A stretch of DNA of 64,000 nt from JAHEJN01 sp963787285 (GCA_963787285.1 CAWBCM010000008.1:1-64000); one strand, 5' to 3'. Positions 18,127 through 27,191 are shown, numbered from the stretch's first letter. Notes: generated by a model from the sequence alone, not told the origin. A program made the numbers and translations.

Positions 18127-18689
18127 CCGGCACTCCTTTCCGCGGAACGGTTTGGCGAGGTCTGAGCCCGGCTGGGCTTCTTGGGCTTCCTGGCGCCGGC
18201 TTTGCCCGGCTTGGAGCCCTTGCCCGGCTTCGGAGCCGGGCCCCATTCGAAGACGGTCCGAGCCGTGGTGATGTCGTCGATGCGGACGACCACGTCGTCT
18301 CCTTCGGCACGCCGGACGGTGATCGTGTCGGAATCGGCCGCAGCCAGCACTCCGTCGATGCGCCGGACCTCGAGGTGGGGCTCGAGCTTGAGCTTCACCG
18401 GGGTTCCGATGGCGCCCGCGAAGTGCTCGGCGGTGCGGAGCTTTCGTTCCAGTCCGGGGCTGGTGATCTCGAGCGTGTAGCTGCCCGGCACCGGGTCGAT
18501 CTCGTCGAGGGCACTCGACACCATGCGGGTGAGGCGGGTGAGGTCGGCGCTACCCGGACCGTTGGGATCGCTGGGCTTGTCGACGCTGATCCGCAGGATC
18601 GGGCCGGCCTGCTCGATGTCGTAGACCGTGAGCTCGAGCGACGAGACGAGAGGGGTGACGATGTCGGTCACGCGATCGATGACTGCCAT
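18123..18689 (-). CDS. rimP: Ribosome maturation factor RimP
   Basis: RimP is needed for late 30S assembly. In 188 residues it shows ELTVYDIEQAGPILRISVDKP, LTRLTRMVSSALDE and SYTLEITSPGLERKLRTAEHF, the hallmark segment. The C-terminal 35 residues are a basic, Pro/Lys-rich tail. ATG 18689 (MAVIDRVTD) is preceded by a strong ribosome-binding site AGGAGG, which decides against the longer frame. It is the first gene of the nusA-infB operon; the 189-base gap before it holds the ispG terminator and presumably its promoter. Confidence 0.93.
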   Translation of the reverse strand: MAVIDRVTDIVTPLVSSLELTVYDIEQAGPILRISVDKPSDPNGPGSADLTRLTRMVSSALDEIDPVPGSYTLEITSPGLERKLRTAEHFAGAIGTPVKLKLEPHLEVRRIDGVLAAADSDTITVRRAEGDDVVVRIDDITTARTVFEWGPAPKPGKGSKPGKAGARKPKKPSRAQTSPNRSAERSAG

Positions 18690-18752
18690 CGGGACCTCCT
18701 CGTGGTCTGGCTCATGGTCTGAGGGTTCGGAATCGGGGATGCGCCCGGCCCC

Positions 18753-18787
18753 CAGAAACAACGAAAGCGTGGGCGAATCGCCCACGC
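18753..18787 (-). terminator. Rho-independent terminator downstream of ispG
   Basis: On the minus strand an 8-bp GC-rich stem (GCGTGGGC and GCCCACGC, 5-nt loop, positions 18767-18787) is followed by TTTCGTTGTTTC. This is the best intrinsic terminator in the window. It sits about 90 bases after the ispG stop and separates the rpsB-to-ispG operon from rimP-nusA-infB. The rest of 18690-18878 shows no gene. Confidence 0.8.
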
Positions 18788-18878
18788 CGGAACCAAGGTG
18801 CCATGACGTACCGTTCGATGCTATCGCCCGGTGATCCAATTGCCTGCCGCCCGCGGCCTCACTCGAGCCGCTGTGAGC

Positions 18879-20111
18879 TCAGCTGGTGCGACGCTGGATC
18901 AGCTCGACTTTGGTGGCGGTGTCGTTCGCGTCGTCGCCGAGGGCGTCGAGGTTGCGGGCACGGTCCTCTTCGGCGGCTCGGCGCGCTTCGTCCTTGGTCG
19001 CCGCGGCGCGAGCCAGGGCCGCCTCGGTGCCGTGTTCGTTCATGAACTCGGCCCACTCGACCAGCGTGTCGACCATCTCGGCCTCGGGCACCACGGCCAC
19101 GTTCTGACCTTTGACGAACAGGTGGCCCCGCTTGTTGCCGGCGGCGATGCCGAGATCGGCGTCGCGCGCCTCACCCGGTCCGTTCACCACGCAACCCATC
19201 ACGGCCACCTGGAGCGGGATCTTCTTGTCCTCGAACGCCGCCATGGCGCGCTGGGCGATGTCGAAGACATCGATCTCGGCCCGGCCACACGACGGGCAGG
19301 CAATGAGATCGACGTTCTTGCGCTGGCGGAGCCCGAGCGCTTCCAGCAACTGGCGCCCGGCCTTTGCCTCCTCGACCGGGTCGGCAGTGAGCGAGTATCG
19401 GATGGTGTCGCCGATCCCCTCGGCCAGAAGCGTCGCGATCCCCGCCGTTGCCTTGAGCGTGCCGACCGGCGGCGGACCCGCCTCGGTCACGCCGAGATGC
19501 AGCGGATAGTCGGTGACGTCGGCGAGCTGACGGTAGGCCTCGATCATGAGCGGCACGCTGCTGGCCTTGACCGAGATCTTCACCTGATCGAAGCCGACCT
19601 CGTCGAAGTAGGCGATCTCCTGCTGGGCCGACTCGACCATGGCCTCGGCGGTGACCTTGCCGCCGTACTTGGCGTAGAGGTCGGGATGCAGCGATCCGCC
19701 GTTCACGCCGATGCGGATGGGCACGTTGCGCTCACCACATGCCTCGGCGACCGCACGAATGTGCTCGGGCCTGCGGATGTTGCCGGGATTCAACCTCAGA
19801 CAGTGCACCCCGGCGTCGAGCGCGGCCAGCGCCATCTTGTACTGGTGATGGATGTCGGCGACGATCGGAACCGGCGAGCGGGGGACGATCTGCGCCAGAC
19901 CCTCCGCGGCAGCGACGTCGTTGCACGTGCACCGCACGATGTCGGCGCCGGCGGCGGCCAGCGCGTAGATCTGGGCAAGGGTGCCGTCGACATCGGACGT
20001 CTTGGTGGTGGTCATCGACTGCACGGTGATGGGTGCACCGCCGCCGACGGGAACCGAACCGACCATGATCTGACGAGTGGGACGACGGGCGAAGCCGGCG
20101 ACGACGTCCAT
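18879..20111 (-). CDS. ispG: 4-hydroxy-3-methylbut-2-en-1-yl diphosphate synthase (GcpE)
   Basis: IspG is the iron-sulfur enzyme that converts methylerythritol cyclodiphosphate to HMBPP in the MEP isoprenoid pathway. The 410-residue protein has VGGGAPITVQSMTTTKT, ADIHHQYKMAL, RLNPGNI, VNGGSLHP and the cluster-ligand segments CPSCGRAEIDV and MGCVVNGPGEA. The C-terminal 45 residues are an Ala/Glu-rich extension. ATG 20111 overlaps the rseP stop by one base (TGATG). With dxr two genes upstream, the operon holds two MEP pathway steps. Confidence 0.96.
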   Translation of the reverse strand: MDVVAGFARRPTRQIMVGSVPVGGGAPITVQSMTTTKTSDVDGTLAQIYALAAAGADIVRCTCNDVAAAEGLAQIVPRSPVPIVADIHHQYKMALAALDAGVHCLRLNPGNIRRPEHIRAVAEACGERNVPIRIGVNGGSLHPDLYAKYGGKVTAEAMVESAQQEIAYFDEVGFDQVKISVKASSVPLMIEAYRQLADVTDYPLHLGVTEAGPPPVGTLKATAGIATLLAEGIGDTIRYSLTADPVEEAKAGRQLLEALGLRQRKNVDLIACPSCGRAEIDVFDIAQRAMAAFEDKKIPLQVAVMGCVVNGPGEARDADLGIAAGNKRGHLFVKGQNVAVVPEAEMVDTLVEWAEFMNEHGTEAALARAAATKDEARRAAEEDRARNLDALGDDANDTATKVELIQRRTS

Positions 20112-21433
20112 CAGATGATCGGATCGGTGATGTCGAGATACAGCGCCGCGAGGCCCACCGAGATCAACACGAAGACAACGGCGTACACCATGGGCAGGAG
20201 CTTGCCGACGTCGGCGTAGTGGCGCTCGCCACCGATGGATCGGATGCGCTCGTAGACGGCGATGGCGACGTGGCCGCCGTCGAGTGGCAGCAACGGAACC
20301 AGGTTGAAGATCCCGATGAAGATGTTGAGGATCACCAGGAACTGGAAGAGGTCGGCGACGCCGCGATCGGTGAGCGAGGTCCCGAGGCGTGCCGCCCCGT
20401 AGATCGACAGGATGCGCCCCTCCTCGTCGGTGCCCTCGCCGGTGGCCACCTGATCGCCCTGGTCGGTGGCGGTCTCGGGTTGCACGACCCTCGAGAAGAA
20501 GTTGCCGAGGCTGCTCGGCGTGAAGAAGGCGCCGAGCTGGGTGACCGAGTCGACGCTGACCTCTCCGAACTCGGTGACGGTCTTACCGGCCGCGGTGAAA
20601 GGATCGTCGCGCGGCGGGGGGACGATTTCGTTGTCGGGGCTGACACCGAGCAGGCCGCGACCGGGGAACTCGGGGTGCTCGGTGAGCTCGCCGGCGCCGG
20701 TGAGCACCGAATCGCCTCGCACGTACTCGAAATCGACCACGGCACCGGGACGGAGATCGGCCATGATCACCGTGAGATCGGCGAAGGACGTGATCGACTC
20801 GCCGTTGATCGCCGTGACGCGATCACCCGGCTGCAGGCCGACCGAGCCCGCGAGGCTGTCGAGGGTGACCGCGCGGATGGACCAGTCGGGCGATTCGAGC
20901 GCTTCGGCACTCAGCTGGTCGAACTCCTCCTGTGAGGTGATGAACCCACGGAAGCCGAATCCGGCGAACAGCGTGAACAACAGGACCAGTGCGATGAGGA
21001 AGTGCATGGCCGAACCGGCCACGGCCACCGACAGCCGCCGGGGGAAGCTCGCCTGGCGGTAGGTGCGGGCCTCGTCGACCGGATCGACCTCGTCGAGGTT
21101 GTTCATGCCGATGATCTTCACGTAGGCGCCCGCGGGTATGGCCTTGATGCCGTACTCGGTCTCGCCGCGGGTGAACGACCAGATTCGGGGCCCGAATCCG
21201 AGGAAGAACTCGGTGGCCTTCATGCCACCCCAACGGGCGGTGAGGAAGTGCCCGAGCTCGTGGAGGAACACGATGATCAAGATGGCGACCACGACGACGA
21301 CCGCAGAGAAACCACCCGCCACCGCGAGCAGCACGAACAGCCCGGCCAGCCCGGCCAACCCCTGCCAACCGGTGGAGGGTCGCTCGGCTACGGGATCGAT
21401 TCGATCGGAGTCGGGGGTGTCGGTGGCGGTCAT
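20111..21433 (-). CDS. rseP: Site-2 intramembrane metalloprotease (RseP/M50 family)
   Basis: This M50 protease cleaves substrates within the membrane, in other bacteria anti-sigma factors or signal-peptide remnants. The 440-residue protein has a first helix with zinc-binding HELGHFLTARW and a PDZ domain at about residues 175-260 (SLAGSVGLQPGDRVTAINGE). The third helix carries the aspartate ligand motif NLVPLLPLDGGH. ATG 21433 (MTATDTPDSD) overlaps dxr by 4 bases. The dxr-rseP-ispG triplet is standard in actinobacteria. It is a candidate to act on membrane anti-sigma factors, but none is identified in this window. Confidence 0.94.
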   Translation of the reverse strand: MTATDTPDSDRIDPVAERPSTGWQGLAGLAGLFVLLAVAGGFSAVVVVVAILIIVFLHELGHFLTARWGGMKATEFFLGFGPRIWSFTRGETEYGIKAIPAGAYVKIIGMNNLDEVDPVDEARTYRQASFPRRLSVAVAGSAMHFLIALVLLFTLFAGFGFRGFITSQEEFDQLSAEALESPDWSIRAVTLDSLAGSVGLQPGDRVTAINGESITSFADLTVIMADLRPGAVVDFEYVRGDSVLTGAGELTEHPEFPGRGLLGVSPDNEIVPPPRDDPFTAAGKTVTEFGEVSVDSVTQLGAFFTPSSLGNFFSRVVQPETATDQGDQVATGEGTDEEGRILSIYGAARLGTSLTDRGVADLFQFLVILNIFIGIFNLVPLLPLDGGHVAIAVYERIRSIGGERHYADVGKLLPMVYAVVFVLISVGLAALYLDITDPII

Positions 21434-22602
21434 GCGGCAGTCCTCGCTGCGACGATCTCTCGCGCGTGGGCACGGGCCCGGTGGTCGACCGCCGTGACGG
21501 CGTCGATCGATTCGGCTGGAGGGTTGTCGTGACGTGCGAGCACGTCTTCGAGGATGCCAGGAATGTCGGCCCAAGCGATGGCACCGTCGAGGAAGGCTTC
21601 CACGGCGACTTCGTTGGCGGCGCTGAGACACGCCGGTGCGGTCTGGCCGAGCCGGCCCGCCCGGTAGGCGATTCTCAAGCACGGGAACGCGTCGTGATCG
21701 GGGGGCTCGAACTCGAGTGAGCGGGCCCGGCTCCAGTCGATCGTGCCGAAGGCGATGTCGAGCCGGTCGGGATAGGCCAGCGCATACCCGATGCAGAGGC
21801 GCATGTCGGGCTCGGAGAGCTGGGCGATGGTCGACCCGTCGCTGAAGGTGACCATCGAGTGCACGATCGAGGTGGGGTGCACCACGACCTGGATGTGGTC
21901 GTAGTCGACGCCGTACAGCTCGTGGGCCTCGATGACTTCGAGGCCCTTGTTCATCAGCGTCGAGCTGTCGACGGTGACCTTCGGACCCATCTGCCACGTG
22001 GGATGGGCGAGCGCATCGGCCACCGTGATACCGACCAGGCTCGACGCGCTGCGACCCCGGAACGGCCCACCCGATGCGGTCAGCACCAGCTCGGCGACGC
22101 GGTCGGGACGGCCGCTGTCGGCGAACACCTCGTTGCTGCGCAGGCACTGGTGCAGGGCACAGTGCTCGCTGTCGACAGGAAGGATCTCGGCACCCGGGGT
22201 GGCCCGGGCGGCCTGCACCACCGGACCGGCGGCGATGAGCGACTCCTTGTTGGCCAGTCCGAGCCGTCGACCGTTCTCGAGCGCAGCGATGGTGGCCGGA
22301 AGGCCGGCGAACCCCACCACGCCGTTGATCGCGACCTCGGCCATGGCCGCCGCCTCGGCCAGAGCGGCTGCTCCGGTCTCGACCCGGACACCGGGCAGCG
22401 CATCACGGAGCGTGGACACCGAATCGGGGTCGGCGGTGACGACGAGCTCGGCCCCGAACTCCCTGGCCTGGGCGATCACCCCGTCGACCGATCGACCCAC
22501 CGCAAGGGCCACGACGTCGAATCGGTCGCGACGACTGCGGACGATGTCGAGGGTTTGGGTGCCGATCGACCCGGTCGACCCGAGCACCGAGACGGTGGCC
22601 AT
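21430..22602 (-). CDS. dxr: 1-deoxy-D-xylulose 5-phosphate reductoisomerase
   Basis: Dxr makes methylerythritol phosphate, the committed step of the MEP pathway, using NADPH and a divalent metal. The 390-residue sequence has the nucleotide-binding VLGSTGSIGTQTLDIV, NKESLIAAG, the metal site DSEHCALHQCL, LTASGGPFRG, and MGPKVTVDSSTLMNKGLEVIEAHELYG. The start ATG 22602 follows a 79-base gap from cdsA with no gene. Its end overlaps rseP by 4 bases (ATGA). Confidence 0.97.
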   Translation of the reverse strand: MATVSVLGSTGSIGTQTLDIVRSRRDRFDVVALAVGRSVDGVIAQAREFGAELVVTADPDSVSTLRDALPGVRVETGAAALAEAAAMAEVAINGVVGFAGLPATIAALENGRRLGLANKESLIAAGPVVQAARATPGAEILPVDSEHCALHQCLRSNEVFADSGRPDRVAELVLTASGGPFRGRSASSLVGITVADALAHPTWQMGPKVTVDSSTLMNKGLEVIEAHELYGVDYDHIQVVVHPTSIVHSMVTFSDGSTIAQLSEPDMRLCIGYALAYPDRLDIAFGTIDWSRARSLEFEPPDHDAFPCLRIAYRAGRLGQTAPACLSAANEVAVEAFLDGAIAWADIPGILEDVLARHDNPPAESIDAVTAVDHRARAHAREIVAARTAA

Positions 22603-22681
22603 GGCCCGATTCTACGGCGCGTCGCCGCCGACCCGACCCGGCACCGGCGCGGGTCCTGGCCGCCCGAACCGCCGGCGACGA

Positions 22682-23875
22682 TCAGAACAGGTCGAAGAGG
22701 CGGACGAGGTAGTAGGTGACCGGCAACATGATCAGCAGGGCATCGAATCGATCGAGCAACCCGCCGTGGCCGGGGAGCAGCGAGCCCATGTCCTTAACGT
22801 CGAGGTCACGTTTGAGCATCGACTCGGTGAGGTCGCCGAGTGGAGCGAAGATCGCCGCCGCCACACCGAGGGAGAATGCCTCGACGAAACCACCGGGCTC
22901 CTTGCCGAACGGCGCCAGACCGACGATGTTCAACACGACGACCGCGGCGAGGATGGCGACCACACCACCGCCCAGGAGACCCTCGACGGTCTTGTTCGGG
23001 CTGGCCGACGAGAAGGAGCTGCGACCCATGGTCGAGCCGATGAAGTAGCCACCGATGTCGTAGGCGGCCGTCACGATGATGGCGGCCAGCAGCATGCCGA
23101 TGCCGTTCGGAGCCTTCAGCATGAGTGCCGCGAACGAGCCGAGCACGCCGATGTAGACCACGCCGTACAGGGTGACTCCCAGGTTGGGTACCGGGCGTTC
23201 GGTGGCCACGCCGGTGAGGTACCAGAGCGCCCCGACGACGACGGTGAGAAACAGCACGAGCGAGACCGCCTCGGGGCCACGCCAGTACACCGCCAGCGGC
23301 ATGACGGCGCAGGCGGCGATTCCCAGCAGGGTGGCCGGCTGATACCCCCGCTGGCGCAGGTTGTAGAACCATTCGACCGCGGCGGCGGCCAGGACGACGG
23401 CCACGAGCCCGACCGTCGGTCGTTTCCCGAACGAGAAGCAGATCAGCGCGATGGCCGCCATACCGACGCCGACACCGATGGCCACCGGAAGGTCGCGTCC
23501 TGCCGATGGGGCCGAAGGGGCCGAAGGGGCCGAAGGGGAGTCGATGCCGATGGCCGGTACGGCACCGAACTGGTCGGGGTCGTCGGCGTACGGAGAACGG
23601 CGCGGTGCCTCCGCAGGGTCGTAGAGCTCGTAGTCGTCCTCGGGCGGGAGCAGCGACGGGTTGAACTCACCGGCGCCCTCGACCGACCCTGCACCGACGT
23701 CATGCGTGCCGGTGTCCTCGTCCCACGAGTCGTCCCAATTCGGGTCGGAGCTCGCCCACGACCCGCTCTCGCCGGGAGCCTCGGCCCAGTGTGGCAGCGC
23801 GTCGTCCTCGGCCGCTGCTGCGTCGGGATCGGAGCCCAGAATCCTCAAACCTTCGAAATCCTCTTCATCGCTCAC
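22682..23875 (-). CDS. cdsA: Phosphatidate cytidylyltransferase with a long acidic N-terminus
   Basis: CdsA makes CDP-diacylglycerol, the precursor of bacterial phospholipids. The C-terminal 260 residues are a multi-helix membrane enzyme ending with the family signature SMLKRDLDVKDMGSLLPGHG and LLDRFD. The first 130 residues are an unusual acidic, Asp/Glu/Pro/Trp-containing cytosolic region ending in SAPSAPSAPSA. I place the start at GTG 23875 because AGGAGG precedes it and the frr stop lies 29 bases upstream. The frame is open further because the frr frameshift runs into it, which would create a false Frr-CdsA fusion. Confidence 0.93.
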   Translation of the reverse strand: MSDEEDFEGLRILGSDPDAAAAEDDALPHWAEAPGESGSWASSDPNWDDSWDEDTGTHDVGAGSVEGAGEFNPSLLPPEDDYELYDPAEAPRRSPYADDPDQFGAVPAIGIDSPSAPSAPSAPSAGRDLPVAIGVGVGMAAIALICFSFGKRPTVGLVAVVLAAAAVEWFYNLRQRGYQPATLLGIAACAVMPLAVYWRGPEAVSLVLFLTVVVGALWYLTGVATERPVPNLGVTLYGVVYIGVLGSFAALMLKAPNGIGMLLAAIIVTAAYDIGGYFIGSTMGRSSFSSASPNKTVEGLLGGGVVAILAAVVVLNIVGLAPFGKEPGGFVEAFSLGVAAAIFAPLGDLTESMLKRDLDVKDMGSLLPGHGGLLDRFDALLIMLPVTYYLVRLFDLF

Positions 23876-23904
23876 ATCGGCCTCCTCGTTCGTCGCTCGC
23901 GGCC

Positions 23905-24472
23905 TCAGACCTCGAGCAGCTCGTGTTCTTTCTGTGCCAACGCGCTCGTCGACTTCGGCTTCGTGGGCGTGGGTTGCCTTGTCGAGTGCATCGAGACCCC
24001 GCTTGACGTCGTCGGCGGACGCCTCGCCGTCACGATCGAGCGCCTCGAGGTCGTGACGGGCGGTGCGGCGAATGCCGCGAAGGCTCTGTCGGGCGTCCTC
24101 GGCCATCTGCTTCACCATGCGCACCAGCTCTTTGCGGCGCTCTTCGGTGAGCATGGGAAAGTTCAGGCGCAACACCATGCCGTCGTTGCTCGGGTTGAGA
24201 CCGAGGTCGGCCTCTTGAATGGTCCGCTCGATGGCGGTGATCGACGCCTTGTCGAACGGTGAGATCACCAGCTGTCGAGCCTCGGGCACGCTGAAACTGG
24301 CGAGCTGCTGGAGTGGTACCTCGCTGCCGTAGTAGTCGACCAGCAGCTTCTCGACGAAGACGGAGCTGGCACGGCCGGTTCGCACCGTCGAGTACTCGGC
24401 GCGAGCATGGGCCACCGACCGGCTCATCTTCTCGCCGGCATCAGCAAGGATCATGTCGATGAGTTCGCTCAT
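23905..24472 (-). CDS. frr: Ribosome recycling factor, with a +1 frameshift near its end
   Basis: Frr with EF-G splits terminated ribosomes. From ATG 24472 the protein reads MSELIDMILADAGEKMSRSV, RTGRASSVFVEKLLVDYYGS, LVISPFDKASITAIERTI and LGLNPSNDGMVLRLNFP, up to HAHEAEVDER. The frame is then lost by one surplus base at about 23941. One base later the expected end LAQKEHELLEV and a TGA (23905-23907) are present. Corrected length is about 188, normal for Frr. Uncorrected, translation continues into cdsA. An assembly or sequencing error is the simplest cause. The gene follows pyrH after 74 bases. Confidence 0.9.
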
Positions 24473-24546
24473 GAGTACGCGTGAATTCCCTCGGACGTGC
24501 AGTAGGTGTCGCCGACAACCGTAGTCGCGGGCGGCGAGAGTGTAGG

Positions 24547-25281
24547 TCAGTGCACCAGGGTTCCGACGGGCTTGCCCTCGAGCACCGCCCGGATGTTGCC
24601 CTTCGCAAGCAGATCGAACATGACGATCGGCAGGTCGTTGTCCTTGCACAACGTGATCGCCGTGCTGTCCATTGCCTTCAGTTCCCGGCTGATCACCTCG
24701 AGATGGGTGACCTCGTCGATCTTGGTGGCCGCGGCATCGAGTCTCGGATCGGCGGTGTAGATGCCGTCGGTGCCCGAGTGGGTGCCCTTGAGCAGCGCCT
24801 GGGCCTCGATCTCCACTGCGCGCAGGGCAGCGGTGGTGTCGGTGGTGAAGAACGGATTGCCGGTGCCGCCGGCGAAGATCACGATCCGACCCTTCTCGAG
24901 ATGGCGCATGGCCCGGCGGCGGATGTAGGGCTCGGCGACCTGGCTCATGTGGATGGCGCTCTGGACACGGGTCGGCTGATCGAGCTGTTCGAGGGTGTCC
25001 TGCAGGGCCAGGCCGTTGATCACCGTGGCGAGCATGCCCATGTAGTCGGCCTGGGCGCGATCCATTCCGGCGCCGGCACCGGTCATGCCCCGCCAGATGT
25101 TGCCGCCCCCGACCACCACGGCGATCTCGATGTCGAGATCGCGTCGGACCTCCACGATCTCGGCGGCCAGTGCGGCCACGGTCGCTCCGTCGATGCCGAA
25201 TCCTCCGGGTCCGGCAAAGGCCTCACCCGAAAGCTTGAGGAGAACGCGGCGCCAACCTGCGTCGATGCCACGTTCGATCAT
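24547..25281 (-). CDS. pyrH: UMP kinase
   Basis: PyrH phosphorylates UMP to UDP with ATP, feeding pyrimidine nucleotide and cell-wall sugar-nucleotide pools. The 244-residue amino-acid-kinase-fold protein has VLLKLSGEAFAG, VVGGGNIWRG, DRAQADYMGMLATVINGLALQ, FAGGTGNPFFTTDTTAALRA and GTHSGTDGIYTADPR. The stop is followed 74 bases later by frr, the standard partner. It begins 14 bases after tsf. Confidence 0.97.
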   Translation of the reverse strand: MIERGIDAGWRRVLLKLSGEAFAGPGGFGIDGATVAALAAEIVEVRRDLDIEIAVVVGGGNIWRGMTGAGAGMDRAQADYMGMLATVINGLALQDTLEQLDQPTRVQSAIHMSQVAEPYIRRRAMRHLEKGRIVIFAGGTGNPFFTTDTTAALRAVEIEAQALLKGTHSGTDGIYTADPRLDAAATKIDEVTHLEVISRELKAMDSTAITLCKDNDLPIVMFDLLAKGNIRAVLEGKPVGTLVH

Positions 25282-25295
25282 GCGAGCACCCTAGA

Positions 25296-26087
25296 TCACG
25301 CGCCGTTGTAGGCCTGGGCGAACCGAAGGATCGAGCCGTTGCCGATGGTGTCGGCGACTGACGTCTTGTCGCCGTGGAGACCCTGCTCGAGCAGGACCGT
25401 CTCGCGGAACCAACCGGTGAGCCGCCCCTCGACGATCTTTTCCCACGCCGCTTCGGGCTTGCCCTCGGCCTTGGTGAGGTCGAGCAGATCGGCGCGCTCC
25501 TTGGCGACGATCTCGGGGTCGATCTCGTCGCGAGACAACACGGTGGGCTTGGCGAAGGCGATGTGGAGCGCGACCTGGTGGAGCGTGTCGGCGTCGACGC
25601 CCTCGCCGAGGACGACGACGCCGTTGACCCCGCGACCGTCTTGCACGTGCAGATAGGTGTCGATCGACTGGCCGGAGCCGGCCTCGACGTATTCGACCGC
25701 GCCCAGCTCGATGTTCTCCTTCTTGGAGATCTTGAGATCGTCGATGGCGTCGGCCTTCTCGGTGACCGCCTCGACCCCACCGGCCAGAACCCGCTCGGCC
25801 AATTCGGTCACCAGGGCCACGAAATCGGCGGACTTGGCGCTGAAGTCGGTCTCGCATCGGAGCTGGACCAGCGCAGCGGCGCTGTCGTTGGACACAACGG
25901 CGATGGCGCCGTCGTTGTTCTCGCGGTCTTGACGCTTGGCGGCCTTGGCCAGACCCTTCTCGCGCAGCGCCTTGGCGGCTGCGTCGAAGTCACCGTCGGC
26001 GTCGACGAGGGCCTTCTTGGCGTCCATCATGCCCGCGCCGGTGGCCTGGCGGAGTCCCTGGACGTCTTTCGCAGTGAAGGTTGCCAT
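25296..26087 (-). CDS. tsf: Elongation factor Ts
   Basis: EF-Ts exchanges GDP for GTP on EF-Tu. The 263-residue protein opens with a UBA-like domain, VQGLRQATGAGMMDAKKALVDADGD, followed by the core QLRCETDFSAKSADFVALVTELAE. ALHIAFAKPTVLSRDEI and the C-terminal LLEQGLHGDKTSVAD are also typical. It starts 6 bases after the rpsB stop, so the two are co-translated, as in most bacteria. Confidence 0.97.
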   Translation of the reverse strand: MATFTAKDVQGLRQATGAGMMDAKKALVDADGDFDAAAKALREKGLAKAAKRQDRENNDGAIAVVSNDSAAALVQLRCETDFSAKSADFVALVTELAERVLAGGVEAVTEKADAIDDLKISKKENIELGAVEYVEAGSGQSIDTYLHVQDGRGVNGVVVLGEGVDADTLHQVALHIAFAKPTVLSRDEIDPEIVAKERADLLDLTKAEGKPEAAWEKIVEGRLTGWFRETVLLEQGLHGDKTSVADTIGNGSILRFAQAYNGA

Positions 26088-26093
26088 TGGGAA

Positions 26094-27191
26094 TCAGCTC
26101 TCCTTTTCCGCCTCGTCGGCCTCGACCGCAGGGGCGGCGGCTTCGACGGTGTCGGCCTCGACCGCAGGGGCGGCGGCTTCGACAGTGTCGGCCTCGACCG
26201 CAGGGGCGGCGGCTTCGACGGTGTCGGCCTCGACCGCAGGGGCGGCGGCTTCGACGGTGTCGGCCTCGACCGCAGGGGCGGCGGCTTCGACAGTGTCGGC
26301 CTCGACCGCAGGGGCGGCGGCTTCGGTGGCGTCGGCCTCGACCGCAGGGGCGGCGGCTTCGGTGGCGGCCTGTGCGGCGATTCGTGCTTCGCGCTCGGCG
26401 GCGGCCCGGGCCGCTTCGGCGCGGGCCTCGGCCTGCTTGCGGGCATGCTCGGCCTCGTCCTCGGCCGAGCGAGGGGCAGCCTCGGTCACGCCGGAGCGGG
26501 CCTGGCGGATGTAGCGACCCTCGGCCACGGCATCGGACATGATGCGACACATCAGCTCGCCGGAACGGATGGCATCGTCGTTGCCGGGAATCACGTAGCT
26601 CACGATGTCGGGGTCGCAGTTGGTGTCGACCACGGCGATCACCGGGACGCCGAGCTTGTTGGCCTCGGTGACGGCGATGTGCTCCTTCTTCGTGTCGAGC
26701 ACGAACACGGCATTGGGGAGCTGCTCCATGTTGCGGATGCCACCGAGGTTGCGCTCGAGCTTGTCGAGCTCGCGACCGAGGAGAAGTGCTTCCTTCTTGG
26801 GCATCGCCTCGAACTCGCCGGACACCCGCATGCGCTGGTAGTCCTTCATCTTGTTGACCCGCTTGGAGATGGTCTCGAAGTTGGTGAGCATGCCGCCCAG
26901 CCACCGCTCGTTGATGTACGGCATGCCGCAGCGCTCGGCATAGCTCTGCACGCTGTCCTTGGCCTGCTTCTTGGTGCCCACGAACAACAAGGTGCCACCG
27001 TCGGCGACCATGTCGCGGACGAACGTGTACGACGTGGCGATGTGATCGAGGGTCTTCTCGAGGTCGATGATGTAGATGCCGGCGCGTTCGCCGTAGATGA
27101 ACCGTTTCATCTTCGGGTTCCAACGGCGGGTCTGGTGTCCGAAATGGACGCCGGCTTCGAGCAGCTGTCGAAGGGTGACGACAGGGGCCAT
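26094..27191 (-). CDS. rpsB: 30S ribosomal protein S2 with a repetitive acidic C-terminal tail
   Basis: S2 sits at the head-body junction of the 30S subunit. Residues 1-240 are canonical: LLEAGVHFGHQTRRWNPKMK, IIDLEKT, GTKKQAKD, INERWLGGMLTNF and NKLGVPVIAVVDTNCDPD. The last 110 residues are extra: an Ala/Glu/Arg-rich helix, then seven copies of a 12-residue unit (EAAAPAVEADTV type) and EAEKES. Total length is 365, against about 230-260 in most bacteria. The ATG is preceded by AGGAGA. The gene heads the operon through ispG; 27192-27316 holds its leader. Confidence 0.95.
   Translation of the reverse strand: MAPVVTLRQLLEAGVHFGHQTRRWNPKMKRFIYGERAGIYIIDLEKTLDHIATSYTFVRDMVADGGTLLFVGTKKQAKDSVQSYAERCGMPYINERWLGGMLTNFETISKRVNKMKDYQRMRVSGEFEAMPKKEALLLGRELDKLERNLGGIRNMEQLPNAVFVLDTKKEHIAVTEANKLGVPVIAVVDTNCDPDIVSYVIPGNDDAIRSGELMCRIMSDAVAEGRYIRQARSGVTEAAPRSAEDEAEHARKQAEARAEAARAAAEREARIAAQAATEAAAPAVEADATEAAAPAVEADTVEAAAPAVEADTVEAAAPAVEADTVEAAAPAVEADTVEAAAPAVEADTVEAAAPAVEADEAEKES
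26115..26366 (-). repeat. Seven tandem 36-bp repeats inside rpsB
   Basis: Seven head-to-tail copies of a 36-bp unit span 252 bases at the 3' end of rpsB and encode the 12-residue Ala/Pro/Val/Glu/Asp unit. The five copies nearest the stop are almost identical at DNA level, differing at one position (GACGGTG or GACAGTG). The two inner ones have GTGGC instead. In-frame copy-number change by slippage would only alter tail length. Confidence 0.93.

Noticed and set aside
22682..24649. A single Frr-CdsA fusion protein
   Set aside because: Produced by a one-base shift at the end of frr. The normal Frr end and stop exist one base away and a ribosome-binding site precedes cdsA.
26115..26366. CRISPR-like array
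   Set aside because: Repeats are contiguous with no unique spacers and keep the rpsB reading frame; it is a coding repeat.
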